Source of the DNA: Bacteroidaceae bacterium | Lineage (GTDB): Bacteria > Bacteroidota > Bacteroidia > Bacteroidales > Bacteroidaceae | NCBI GenBank assembly: GCA_021443405.1 | Contig: JABUUA010000029.1 | Location: 1 to 14,079, forward strand | Direction of reading: 5' to 3' | Length of the DNA stretch: 14,079 nucleotides | Part shown: in pieces, positions 7,516-14,079 of the stretch | How the letters are laid out: each line of letters opens with the position of its first letter | Numbering within the stretch: position 1 is the first letter of the stretch | Notes under the pieces: model-generated | Database searches by the model: none | Told to the model about the DNA's origin: nothing | The model's input: the letters and a program-made list of their open reading frames with translations, nothing else | Position numbers and translations under genes: made by a program

Positions 7516-10500
7516 TTAGAAGTTGAGGTTAACGCCCAACTGATAGGTGATGGGGCGGGGATAGAGTGTGCCGTCGATGCCACCGAACACTTCGGGGTCG
7601 ATACCGTTGTACTTGGTGATGCAGAAGACATTGCTCACGCTGGCAAAAACACGACCGCTGATCTTATGGCGCGTCACGCCGGGCCAGCTGTAGCCGAGGG
7701 TGATGTTGTCGCACTTGAGGAAACTTCCGTTGTGCACAAAGTAGTCGGAGATGGGGTTGTCCCACGTCTGCCAAGCCTTCGGAAGTTCGTAGAGCGGACG
7801 GTTGGTGAGGTAACCTTTCTCGTCGTAGATGGTCTTGATGTTGCTCCAGCCGGCCTCCACATCGTTGAACACATAGTTGCCGAGACTTGCCCGCAAGCCG
7901 AAGCCGAGGTCCCACTGCTTGTAGCGCAGTTTGCTGCTGAAGCCGAAGGTCCACGGAGCCACGGGGCTCTTGTAGAAGTAGCGGTCGCTCTCGTTGATGA
8001 TGCCGTTGCCGTCGCGGTCCACATAAACGCCCTCGATGGGCATTCCCTTTGCGTCATAGACCTGCTGATAAACGTAGAAACTGCTCATGGGATGACCCAC
8101 GGCATGCATTTGAACGCAGCGGCCTGTGCCGGCGCTGATTCCTCCGGTCTCCACCATGTAAGTCTCGTCGCCGCCGATGAGTTCGGTGATTTCATTGCGA
8201 TTGTAAGTGGCGTTGAAGGCGAGGTCCCACGTCCAGTCCTTGGTGTCGATGGCCACAGCATTGAGTTGCAGCTCCACACCTTGGTTGACCATAGAACCGA
8301 TGTTGCTGGTGACCATGTTCTTGAAATTAGTTCCCGCGGGAACGCTCACACGGTTGATGAGGTCGGTGGTCACGCGGTAGTAATAGTCAATCGAGGCCGA
8401 CAGGCGATTGTTCCACAGACCGAGGTCGATGCCGGCATTGTAAGTGGTGGTGGTCTCCCACTTCAGCGCGGCGTTGTATTCGCCGGGACGAGAGACGGGC
8501 ATATAAATGATGTTGCCCTGGGCGTCGCGCATAATCTTGCCGTTGGCGTCCACGCAAGGGAAGTAGTTCGAGCCGGCGCCCTGGTTCTGACTGTATGTCG
8601 CCACGTAACCATAGTCCTGATTGATGTCCTGCTGACCGGTGAGACCGTAGCCGAGACGAAGTTTCAGCATGTTCAGATTACGGCAGTCGCGCAGGAACTT
8701 CTCCTCGTTGATTCGCCAGGCAAAAGCAAAGCTGGGGAAGGTTGACCAATGGTCGCGGAAGCGGCTCGAGCCGTCGCGGCGAACTGTGGCGGTGAGCATA
8801 TAGCGGTCGAACAGTGTGTAACCAGCACGACCGAAGAAGCTGACCAAATAGTTCTCTGTTGCCCAAGGCGAATTGCTGCGGTTGTAAGCTTCGCCAGCCA
8901 CATGGCCAGCGATGGTCTCGGGATAATAGCCCGAACCGTCGCGGGTGAGTTCTCTGTGGAAATGCTGCCACTCGTAACCGGCCATCACACTGAGGTCGTG
9001 GCGGTTGTTCCAGTTATGGGTGTATTGCGCATAGGCGTTGAGCTGCAGATTGTACTTGTTAATCTTCTCCCATCCCTGCCAGCCGTAGTAGAACGACTCG
9101 GGGCTGTAAGGACTGGTGTAAGAATCTTGCTGACCGGTGCTGTAGTCGCCACCCATGTTGAGATGCAGATGAAGGTCCTCGAAGTGATGGACGGCGTAGT
9201 CGAACTCGGCATTTCCCACGAAAGCCATGCTCTGAGCCTCGTCGCGCTTCAGGTCGAGGAGCGAGACGGGATTCTTGGTTCCGTTGTTGTTGAAACTGTA
9301 GGGCCACGCCGAACCGTCGCCGTAGTTGCCGGCCACATCCCACTGCCAATAGCCCTGGAAATACTGCTGATGGATGGGATTGCTGCTCTTGACGGGAATG
9401 GTGGGGTTCATGGCAATGGCTGCAGAGATTGCCTCTTGATTGGCGTAACGCGACTCTGCGAAGAGGAATTTTCCGTTGAGATTTATCTTCAAGTGGTCGT
9501 CGGCCAGCGAAGGATTGAGGTTCACGCTGGCGGTGGTACGGCGGAAGTCGGTGGTCTTCAGAATACCGCGGTTGCCGGTGTAACCCACTGTCACGCGGTA
9601 AGGCATGTGCTTCAGACCGCCGGAGAGCGTGATGGCGTGGTCGCTGCTCACGCCCGTGCGGTAGATTTCGCTCTGCCAGTCGGTGTTGGCGTCGCCCACC
9701 CAACCTTGCGCGCGCCACTGATTGTATTTGTCGGCGCCGTAGGTTTGCTGGAGATAATCGCGGAATTGGTCGCCGCTCATCACCTCGATGGGATTCTTGC
9801 GCGTCGCGAAGTTCACATTTCCTGTGTATGAGACGCGGGGGCTGTGCCCTTGGTCGCCCTTCTTCGTGGTGATGATGATGACGCCGTTCGAGCCGCGACT
9901 ACCGTAGATGGCTGTGGCCGAAGCGTCCTTGAGCACGGTGAAACTCTCAATATCCTGGGGATTGACCATCGAGAGCAAGTTCGACAGACCCTTCACGCCG
10001 TTGTTGTCCATGGCGAGTCCGTCGATGACGATGAGGGGGTCGTTGCTGGCGTTGAGCGACGAACCGCCGCGGATGCGGATGGTGGCGCCGGCACCGGGAC
10101 CGCCGCTCGTGGTCACGCTCACACCAGCCACTTTTCCGACCATCATGTCTTGCGCGCTGGTGATGACGCCGCGGTTCTCTTCGTCGGGCTTCATCACCGT
10201 CACGCTACCCGTGAGGTCGTTCTTCTTGGCTGTTCCGTAACCAATCACCACCACGTCCTCGAGCGCTTTCGCGTCCTCCGAGAGAGTAACGACCACGTTG
10301 GCGGACGCGGTCACCTCCTTGGTCACAAAGCCCATGTACGACACCACGAGTGTGGAGCCTTTCTGCGCCTTGATGGTGAAATTACCGTTGAAATCTGTCA
10401 CTGTGGCTGCGTCACCTGCCTTGGTGGCCACCTTGGCTCCGGGCAAAGGCTCTCCCATGTCGTCCTTTACCAAGCCCTTCACCTCCGTCTGCGCCATGGC

Positions 10501-10572
10501 GACGCTGCTGATGAAGAGCACGAGCACTAAAGCAAAAAACTTGGGCCAAAAGCCCGACTTTCGATGCTTCAT
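7516..10572 (-). CDS. susC: SusC TonB-dependent outer-membrane transporter
   Basis: The 1018-residue product imports malto-oligosaccharides across the outer membrane using TonB energy. After a signal peptide cut near AMA (27) come a carboxypeptidase-regulatory-like domain (about 29-98), the conserved TonB-box region EDVVVIGYGTAKKNDLTGS (105-123), the plug (about 125-240, with DPLIVIDG, SIYGSRG-like AIYGSRGSNGV and IIITTKKG), and the beta-barrel ending in YQLGVNLNF. There is no N-terminal STN domain, so no anti-sigma signalling role. I chose the ATG at 10572 because it starts directly with the basic signal-peptide region and because the likely -7 box at 10599-10606 would place transcription near 10592. 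Other in-frame starts are ATG at 10593 and GTG at 10599. It is the first operon gene, with susD 13 bases downstream. Confidence 0.95.
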   Translation of the reverse strand: MKHRKSGFWPKFFALVLVLFISSVAMAQTEVKGLVKDDMGEPLPGAKVATKAGDAATVTDFNGNFTIKAQKGSTLVVSYMGFVTKEVTASANVVVTLSEDAKALEDVVVIGYGTAKKNDLTGSVTVMKPDEENRGVITSAQDMMVGKVAGVSVTTSGGPGAGATIRIRGGSSLNASNDPLIVIDGLAMDNNGVKGLSNLLSMVNPQDIESFTVLKDASATAIYGSRGSNGVIIITTKKGDQGHSPRVSYTGNVNFATRKNPIEVMSGDQFRDYLQQTYGADKYNQWRAQGWVGDANTDWQSEIYRTGVSSDHAITLSGGLKHMPYRVTVGYTGNRGILKTTDFRRTTASVNLNPSLADDHLKINLNGKFLFAESRYANQEAISAAIAMNPTIPVKSSNPIHQQYFQGYWQWDVAGNYGDGSAWPYSFNNNGTKNPVSLLDLKRDEAQSMAFVGNAEFDYAVHHFEDLHLHLNMGGDYSTGQQDSYTSPYSPESFYYGWQGWEKINKYNLQLNAYAQYTHNWNNRHDLSVMAGYEWQHFHRELTRDGSGYYPETIAGHVAGEAYNRSNSPWATENYLVSFFGRAGYTLFDRYMLTATVRRDGSSRFRDHWSTFPSFAFAWRINEEKFLRDCRNLNMLKLRLGYGLTGQQDINQDYGYVATYSQNQGAGSNYFPCVDANGKIMRDAQGNIIYMPVSRPGEYNAALKWETTTTYNAGIDLGLWNNRLSASIDYYYRVTTDLINRVSVPAGTNFKNMVTSNIGSMVNQGVELQLNAVAIDTKDWTWDLAFNATYNRNEITELIGGDETYMVETGGISAGTGRCVQMHAVGHPMSSFYVYQQVYDAKGMPIEGVYVDRDGNGIINESDRYFYKSPVAPWTFGFSSKLRYKQWDLGFGLRASLGNYVFNDVEAGWSNIKTIYDEKGYLTNRPLYELPKAWQTWDNPISDYFVHNGSFLKCDNITLGYSWPGVTRHKISGRVFASVSNVFCITKYNGIDPEVFGGIDGTLYPRPITYQLGVNLNF

Positions 10573-10598
10573 ACTATTAACTTTAAGATTCATCGCCA

Positions 10599-10606
10599 CA
10601 AAATTA
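10599..10606 (-). promoter_or_regulatory. Likely -7 box of the susC promoter
   Basis: The minus strand reads TAATTTTG, an exact match to TAnnTTTG, 26 bases upstream of the chosen susC ATG. The place where a -33 TTTG should lie (near 10627-10630) has no match. A promoter with a good -7 box but no -33 box often needs an activator; the likely LacI-type operator lies about 75 bases upstream of the predicted transcription start. Confidence 0.55.
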
Positions 10607-10662
10607 GCAATTATCGCAACACCTTCTTCCGCATCCGGTGCAATTAACGGAAAAAATGCTTC

Positions 10663-10674
10663 GCAATCGTTTGC
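10663..10674. promoter_or_regulatory. LacI-type operator
   Basis: GCAATCGTTTGC is a 12-base palindrome with a central CG and one mismatched pair (T10667 with T10670). GCAA-n-CG-n-TTGC is the typical operator shape of LacI-family proteins, whose hinge leucine inserts at the central CG. It overlaps the -33 box of the divergent regulator gene, so binding should repress that gene. A second, longer-spaced inverted repeat (TCGTTT and AAACGA, 10667-10682) overlaps it. Confidence 0.65.
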
Positions 10675-10701
10675 AAAAACGAGGATTTCTGTGTAACTTT
10701 G
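10670..10701 (+). promoter_or_regulatory. Promoter of the LacI-family regulator gene
   Basis: TTTG at 10670-10673 and TAACTTTG at 10694-10701 are separated by 20 bases, exactly the Bacteroidetes -33/-7 arrangement. Transcription should start near 10708, leaving a leader of about 70 bases before the ATG at 10779. The -33 box is inside the LacI-type operator, which suggests autoregulation. Confidence 0.75.
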
Positions 10702-10778
10702 CGACGACGAGGGGAAATGCCGCGCTCGCTCCGAAGTGTCCGGCGGCGCTTGCCTCTGTCGCCGAAGAATCTGTCACC

Positions 10779-11813
10779 ATGAACATCAAAGACATTGCCA
10801 AAGCCCTGGGCGTGTCGGTCAGCACGGTCAGTCGCGCCTTGCAGGACAACCCGATGATTAGCCTCGCCAAACGCGACCTGATTCAGCGCTACGCCCGCGA
10901 CCACCACTTCGTGCTCAACACCGCGGCGGCCCGTCTGCGCCAGTCGCGGCCGCAGGAGAGTCGCTACATCGCGGTGGTGCTGCCTCAATTCGAGCATTAC
11001 TACTTCTCGTGCATTCTCACGGCCATAGAACTGACGCTCTCCGCGGCCGACTATTTCGTCATCGCTGTGCAGACGGGCGACTGCTATGCCCGCGAGCGAA
11101 GTGCCGTGGAGGCGCTGTGCCAACAGCGCGTGGCGGGCATTATCATCAGTCTTGCCAAGGACACGACGGACTACCGCCACATCGTGGCGGCTCAGGAACA
11201 GGGCATTCCGCTCGTGTTCGCCGACCGCATCTGCACGGGAGTGCGAACGAGCCGAGTGGTGGTGGACGACTACGCGGCGGCGGTCACGGCCACCGAGCAT
11301 CTGATTGCCTGCGGCTGCCGGCGCATTGCTTTTCTCGGGGCGACCATGAACCTGGAAATCTCGAAAAACCGCTTCAACGGCTACCGCGACACCATGCGTC
11401 GCCACCACCTCGCCATCGACGAACGACTGGTGTGTCAGTGCGACAACCGCGCCGAGGCCGAAGCGCTCACGCCCACGCTGCTTGCCTTGGAACCGCGACC
11501 CGACGGATTCTTCACCATCAACGACGACACGGCGCTCGGCGTTCTCTACTCGGCCAAGCGTCACGGCTTCAACGTTCCGCGGGACTTGCAGATTTGCGGT
11601 TTTGCCGACGGCATCCGCGCTCGTTCCTGCGAACCATCGCTCACCACCATCGAACAGCGCGGCGACGCCGTGGGCCGCGAGGCGGCGCAAGTGCTCCTCG
11701 ACACGCTCCAAGGCCGAGTGCCCGCGGGACAGTTCCTCAACCGCATTGTGAAAACCAAACTCGTGGTTCGCAACACCACCCTGCCGCCGCAGTCCGACAA
11801 GGTTGAGGGTTAG
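10779..11813 (+). CDS. LacI-family transcriptional regulator of the sus operon
   Basis: The 344-residue protein starts MNIKDIAKALGV; this start is chosen because the LacI helix-turn-helix begins here and the promoter ends upstream of it, although the open frame extends 47 codons further. The helix-turn-helix spans about 4-23 (DIAKALGVSVSTVSRAL). The hinge helix (about 48-56, NTAAARLRQ) has the minor-groove leucine L53. The periplasmic-binding-protein-like sensor domain fills 60-344, with INDDTALG (247-254, N248/D249) and GFADG (274-278), where many relatives have GFxD or GFSN. The divergent position next to susC and the shared operator suggest that it controls the starch operon in response to a maltose-type sugar. 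The ligand cannot be read from sequence. B. thetaiotaomicron uses SusR, an unrelated membrane-spanning regulator, in this place. Confidence 0.93.
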   Translation: MNIKDIAKALGVSVSTVSRALQDNPMISLAKRDLIQRYARDHHFVLNTAAARLRQSRPQESRYIAVVLPQFEHYYFSCILTAIELTLSAADYFVIAVQTGDCYARERSAVEALCQQRVAGIIISLAKDTTDYRHIVAAQEQGIPLVFADRICTGVRTSRVVVDDYAAAVTATEHLIACGCRRIAFLGATMNLEISKNRFNGYRDTMRRHHLAIDERLVCQCDNRAEAEALTPTLLALEPRPDGFFTINDDTALGVLYSAKRHGFNVPRDLQICGFADGIRARSCEPSLTTIEQRGDAVGREAAQVLLDTLQGRVPAGQFLNRIVKTKLVVRNTTLPPQSDKVEG

Positions 11814-11980
11814 ATAAGGGGGATATACTTTCTTATTTTGCAATTTGCAATTAACCCAAATCGGTCTTAGACAAGGGATATATCTTTTTATTTTTGCAAT
11901 TTGCAATCAACCACAATCAGTCTTTAGACAAAGGGGGATATTCTCTTTTTATTTGCAATTTGCAATCAACCCCTAACGGC
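11810..11980. repeat. Three tandem copies of a 57-base repeat
   Basis: Copies run about 11810-11866, 11867-11923 and 11924-11980, beginning with TTAGATAA or TTAGACAA at the regulator stop codon. All three share the exact 15-base core TTTGCAATTTGCAAT (11837-11851, 11893-11907, 11952-11966), followed by TAACC or CAACC. One- and two-base shifts make the core spacing 56 and 59. No reading frame is kept. The core holds GCAA and TTGC arms around one base, similar in content to the operator at 10663-10674 but without its central CG. Confidence 0.85.
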
Positions 11981-11994
11981 CATCACCCCAAAAC

Positions 11995-12031
11995 AAAAAA
12001 TCGACCATTAGGAAAACATCCCAATGGCCGA
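11995..12031 (-). terminator. Intrinsic terminator for the convergent secreted-protein gene
   Basis: A nine-pair stem (12001-12009 with 12023-12031, one G-T wobble on the minus strand) encloses a 13-base loop. On the minus strand it is followed by six T residues and then GTTTT (12000-11990). It lies about 200 bases past the stop codon of the gene at 12239, with the palindromic element in between. On the plus strand the hairpin is followed by a weaker T-rich stretch, so it may also stop transcription from the regulator gene. Confidence 0.72.
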
Positions 12032-12040
12032 TTATTGTTA

Positions 12041-12203
12041 TCCCAGAAAGTTCATTAGAACAATCATTGCTTGCCAGTTCCTTTTTGGTTATAATTTTCC
12101 CGCTCATCGGTCACGATGGACCTCCATCGCTCCCTCAAAGTGGGAAAATTCTATCTCAAAAAATATCAAACAATCAAAAGACTGCCTAATGAACTTTCTG
12201 GGA
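12041..12203. mobile_element. MITE-like nested palindromic element with 18-base inverted repeats
   Basis: The ends TCCCAGAAAGTTCATTAG (12041-12058) and its exact reverse complement (12186-12203) are flanked on both sides by TTA (12038-12040 and 12204-12206), as after insertion with a three-base target duplication. Two more inverted pairs share the same centre near 12121: AATTTTCCC (12093-12101) with GGGAAAATT (12142-12150), and CGATGGA (12114-12120) with TCCATCG (12123-12129). The whole element can thus fold into one long hairpin. It encodes no plausible protein. TNA target duplications occur in some IS5-family groups, but I do not recognise these ends. Confidence 0.6.
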
Positions 12204-12207
12204 TTAT

Positions 12208-12223
12208 CCTGCCGGAAGGCAGG
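12208..12223. other. Short hairpin just after the secreted-protein gene stop codon
   Basis: CCTGCC (12208-12213) and GGCAGG (12218-12223) form a perfect six-pair stem with a GGAA loop (plus strand), 15 bases beyond the stop codon of the gene at 12239. No T run follows on the minus strand. It may be a simple 3' stabilising hairpin. Confidence 0.4.
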
Positions 12224-12238
12224 CGGTGTTGCGGCGGT

Positions 12239-14079
12239 TTACTTCGCTATCTTCTTGCCGTCGATGACGTAGATGCCGCGACGGAGGTTCTTCACGGCGG
12301 AGCCGGTGATCTTGCGGCCCGTGAGGTCGTAAGCCTCGGTGACTGCCGACTGCGCGCCGACGCCGCCGATGCTGTCCCACAGACTTACAGAGACATGCAC
12401 CTCGAAGAGGAACGGACCGGCGCCTTCTGACGACAGTTCGACGTAAGCCACATAGTCGCCCTCCACATCGAAGCTTGACTGGAGGTGGAATGTGCCGCCG
12501 GTGGCGGGCAGTGTCGTCGTGCTGGGCTCGAAGTACTGGGCGTCAGGACCATAGACCTTCACCTTGATGTCCTCGGTCAGGTTCAGACCGGTCACGGTGA
12601 TGTCGGGCGAGGTCACCACCTCCGGAGTGGTCACGCCGGTGTATTCGAGCAGACGGGTGTCGGCCTTGACCTGCGGAATGTCGGTGCGGCCCCAGCTTAC
12701 GTTGTCCACGTAGTAGGTCTTGGCGTTGCTGTGTCCGCGCTGCGACTTCAGTCGGAAGCCGATGAAGAACACGTCGGCGAGGGGCTGGCCTTCGAAGTCG
12801 ATGACGTAGTCCACCCACTCCTTGTTCTGGTCGGAGATGCAGGGGATGTTCAAGCCCTGGATCGGCTCCATGTAGTCCTTGTCCTCGATGTAGAGCACCT
12901 CGAGCACTTCCTCGGTGCCTTCCGACGGCAGGAACTGGCCCATCACGCTGCAGGTGAACACCTTGCTGGCGGCGTTCTTGAAGTCGAGGGCGGGCGTCAC
13001 GAGCAGCATTTCACACGGAGTGTCGTATTCAGCCTCGCTGTCGTAGGCGGTCACCTTGGCGGCGCGTCCGTGTTCCTGGTCGTCGCTGAAGGTGTAGCCC
13101 CACCAAGCGCGGGTTCCCTCCATGGCCACGTTGTCCCAGCCGTCCAGAGCCAGGGGTTGGTTGTGCTCCACGTTGTCGAAGTTCTCCACGAGCAAGGTCA
13201 GCGGGTTGCTCTTGTCGAGCAGGAGTTCGCCGCCCTGCTGGGGTTCGGGAGGAACGGTGCCGTCGCTGTGGCCCTTGAGTTCGAGATACTGCGCGTCGAC
13301 CATGGTCGAATAGACTTTCACCTTGGCGGTGTAGTCGCCCTCCTGCAAGGGTTGGAAGGTGATTTTCAGTTCGTAGCTGTCGTTGGCGAGCATCATGCCT
13401 TGGTTGATGACGAACACGCCGGGAGCCGTTGCTTCCTCGACGGCGAGATAGACGTAGTCGAACATATTGGCCGAGCTGATGGTCACGGTCTTCTCGTCCA
13501 CCTCGTTCGGAGCGGCCTCGAAGGCTTCCACGCTTTCGGGGACGGTGATGGTGGGCAGATTCTCAGGGTCGTAGGCGGCAGCGGCGAGCGCGTAGGTGGC
13601 GCTCAGTTCGGTGGGCGTGGCGTCGAAGTTGACGGTGGCGCTGTACTTGCCGATGGCGGTGGGGTGATAGGTGACCACCACTTCGTAAGAGCCGGTGCCG
13701 GCGGGAATCTCCTCGGTGCTGAGCGAGAACTGGTCGCGGTCCTTGCCGCCCAGCCAGATGCTGGTGGCAGCCTCCAGGTTCTTCGCCTCCACGGTGAAGG
13801 TGGCGAAGCGGGTGTCTTCGTTGATGGGGGCGGCCTCGTCGATGAAGTCGGTCTGCTGCACGATGGTCAGTTCGGGCGTTGCGTCTTCGTCGTCATCGTC
13901 GTCATCGTCGCCGTCGTCACCGCCTGGCTCTTCCGTGAAGAGCGAGGCCAAGTCGGTGGCCACGCGCACGTTGTCCACGATGATGGTTGCCTCGGCAAGG
14001 GCGCTGCCCTGCTGATAGAGGCACAGGCCCTGCACGCCGTTCGAGGTGCTGATGGAGCCGCCGCCGGGCAGCACGGCGG
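12239..14079 (-). CDS. Large secreted multidomain protein, choice-of-anchor-J-like, 5' end missing
   Basis: The frame is open to the window edge, so the N-terminus is missing; at least 613 residues are present. Numbering from the codon at 14074: residues 1-45 look like the end of a beta-sandwich domain (IIVDNVRV), 53-64 are an aspartate-rich linker, and 69-165 and 175-268 are two Ig-like repeats (ATFTVEAKNL, VTYHPTAIGKYSATV). Residues about 292-463 match the choice-of-anchor-J pattern (LVENFDN, GWDN, MLLVTPALDFKNA, DVFFIGFRLKS, YYVDNVSWGR). Residues 467-563 are another Ig-like repeat (DITVTGLNL). The end (582-611, YDLTGRKI ... GIYVIDGKKIAK) is a type IX secretion-like tail. The protein is probably exported and anchored or released outside the cell. 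No catalytic motif is visible in the part seen; any enzyme domain would be upstream. It converges with the regulator gene and is probably not part of the sus operon. Confidence 0.88.
   Translation of the reverse strand, partial: AVLPGGGSISTSNGVQGLCLYQQGSALAEATIIVDNVRVATDLASLFTEEPGGDDGDDDDDDDEDATPELTIVQQTDFIDEAAPINEDTRFATFTVEAKNLEAATSIWLGGKDRDQFSLSTEEIPAGTGSYEVVVTYHPTAIGKYSATVNFDATPTELSATYALAAAAYDPENLPTITVPESVEAFEAAPNEVDEKTVTISSANMFDYVYLAVEEATAPGVFVINQGMMLANDSYELKITFQPLQEGDYTAKVKVYSTMVDAQYLELKGHSDGTVPPEPQQGGELLLDKSNPLTLLVENFDNVEHNQPLALDGWDNVAMEGTRAWWGYTFSDDQEHGRAAKVTAYDSEAEYDTPCEMLLVTPALDFKNAASKVFTCSVMGQFLPSEGTEEVLEVLYIEDKDYMEPIQGLNIPCISDQNKEWVDYVIDFEGQPLADVFFIGFRLKSQRGHSNAKTYYVDNVSWGRTDIPQVKADTRLLEYTGVTTPEVVTSPDITVTGLNLTEDIKVKVYGPDAQYFEPSTTTLPATGGTFHLQSSFDVEGDYVAYVELSSEGAGPFLFEVHVSVSLWDSIGGVGAQSAVTEAYDLTGRKITGSAVKNLRRGIYVIDGKKIAK
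13883..13918 (-). repeat. Aspartate-rich linker encoded by GAC/GAT triplets
   Basis: Eleven of twelve codons here specify Asp or Glu (DDGDDDDDDDED), almost all GAC or GAT. It lies between the first beta-sandwich remnant and the Ig-like repeats of the secreted protein and is probably a flexible acidic, possibly calcium-binding linker. Triplet repeats of this kind can change length by slippage. Confidence 0.8.

Noticed and set aside
7503..7631. Upstream extension of the susD frame by 43 codons
   Set aside because: The added residues are Ser/Thr/Pro-rich, overlap the end of susC, and would bury the lipoprotein signal peptide inside the protein.
3411..10530. Chain of long plus-strand open frames opposite the sus genes
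   Set aside because: They mirror the minus-strand genes in a fixed frame, show the same V/G/H/R-rich composition, and lack promoters or domains. The minus-strand products are clear family members.
10638..10778. Upstream extension of the LacI regulator frame by 47 codons
   Set aside because: It covers the regulator's own -33/-7 promoter and operator, and LacI proteins begin with the helix-turn-helix found at 10779.
11889..11896. TATTTTTG match to the -7 box inside the tandem repeats
   Set aside because: It occurs in only one of three copies in T-rich DNA, and no gene follows on the plus strand.
12024..12430. Small plus-strand open frames across the palindromic element
   Set aside because: They run through the inverted repeats and into the opposite gene, have no promoter or domain, and look like chance frames.

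Overview
The window carries a starch-utilisation (Sus-type) polysaccharide utilisation locus from a member of the Bacteroidota, most likely a Prevotella-like Bacteroidales. The reasons are a SusC/SusD pair, SusE-type surface lipoproteins with acidic residues after the lipobox cysteine, three proteins ending in a type IX-secretion-like tail, and Bacteroidetes promoter boxes (TAnnTTTG at -7, TTTG at -33). The DNA is fairly GC-rich in the genes and AT-rich between the main transcription units, except for two GC-rich palindromes inside the operon. Ribosome binding sites of the Shine-Dalgarno type are not evident, which is normal for this phylum.

Layout. Positions 10572 down to 136 on the minus strand form one compact operon: susC, susD, a SusE lipoprotein, a second SusE/SusF-like lipoprotein, a secreted protein made of three starch-binding-like modules, and a secreted GH13 alpha-amylase. 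The first four genes are separated by only 8 to 13 bases. The last two junctions (75 and 116 bases) hold palindromes. A strong intrinsic terminator at 74-106 closes the operon. Positions 1-71 hold nothing recognisable. A LacI-family regulator (10779-11813) is transcribed divergently, and the 200-base gap between it and susC holds a near-perfect LacI-type operator, a complete -33/-7 promoter for the regulator, and a -7 box without a -33 box for susC.

Positions 11814-12238 contain no credible gene. They hold three copies of a roughly 57-base tandem repeat starting at the regulator stop codon, a minus-strand terminator, and a 163-base nested palindrome with 18-base terminal inverted repeats flanked by TTA on both sides, which looks like a small non-autonomous mobile element. 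Positions 12239-14079 carry the 3' part of a convergent gene for a large secreted protein with Ig-like and choice-of-anchor-J-like domains; its start lies outside the window.

How it works together (inference from the family): the secreted amylase and the starch-binding proteins capture and cut starch outside the cell, the SusE-type lipoproteins and SusD hold the chains at the surface, and SusC imports malto-oligosaccharides by TonB-dependent transport. The LacI protein probably senses a maltose-type sugar. Compared with the Bacteroides thetaiotaomicron sus locus, there is no SusR, SusA or SusB here, and the amylase is a soluble-type secreted protein, not a SusG-type lipoprotein. I see no wholly new system. 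The less ordinary parts are the regulatory gap, the intergenic palindromic element and tandem repeats, and the type IX-like export of starch-binding proteins from inside a Sus operon.
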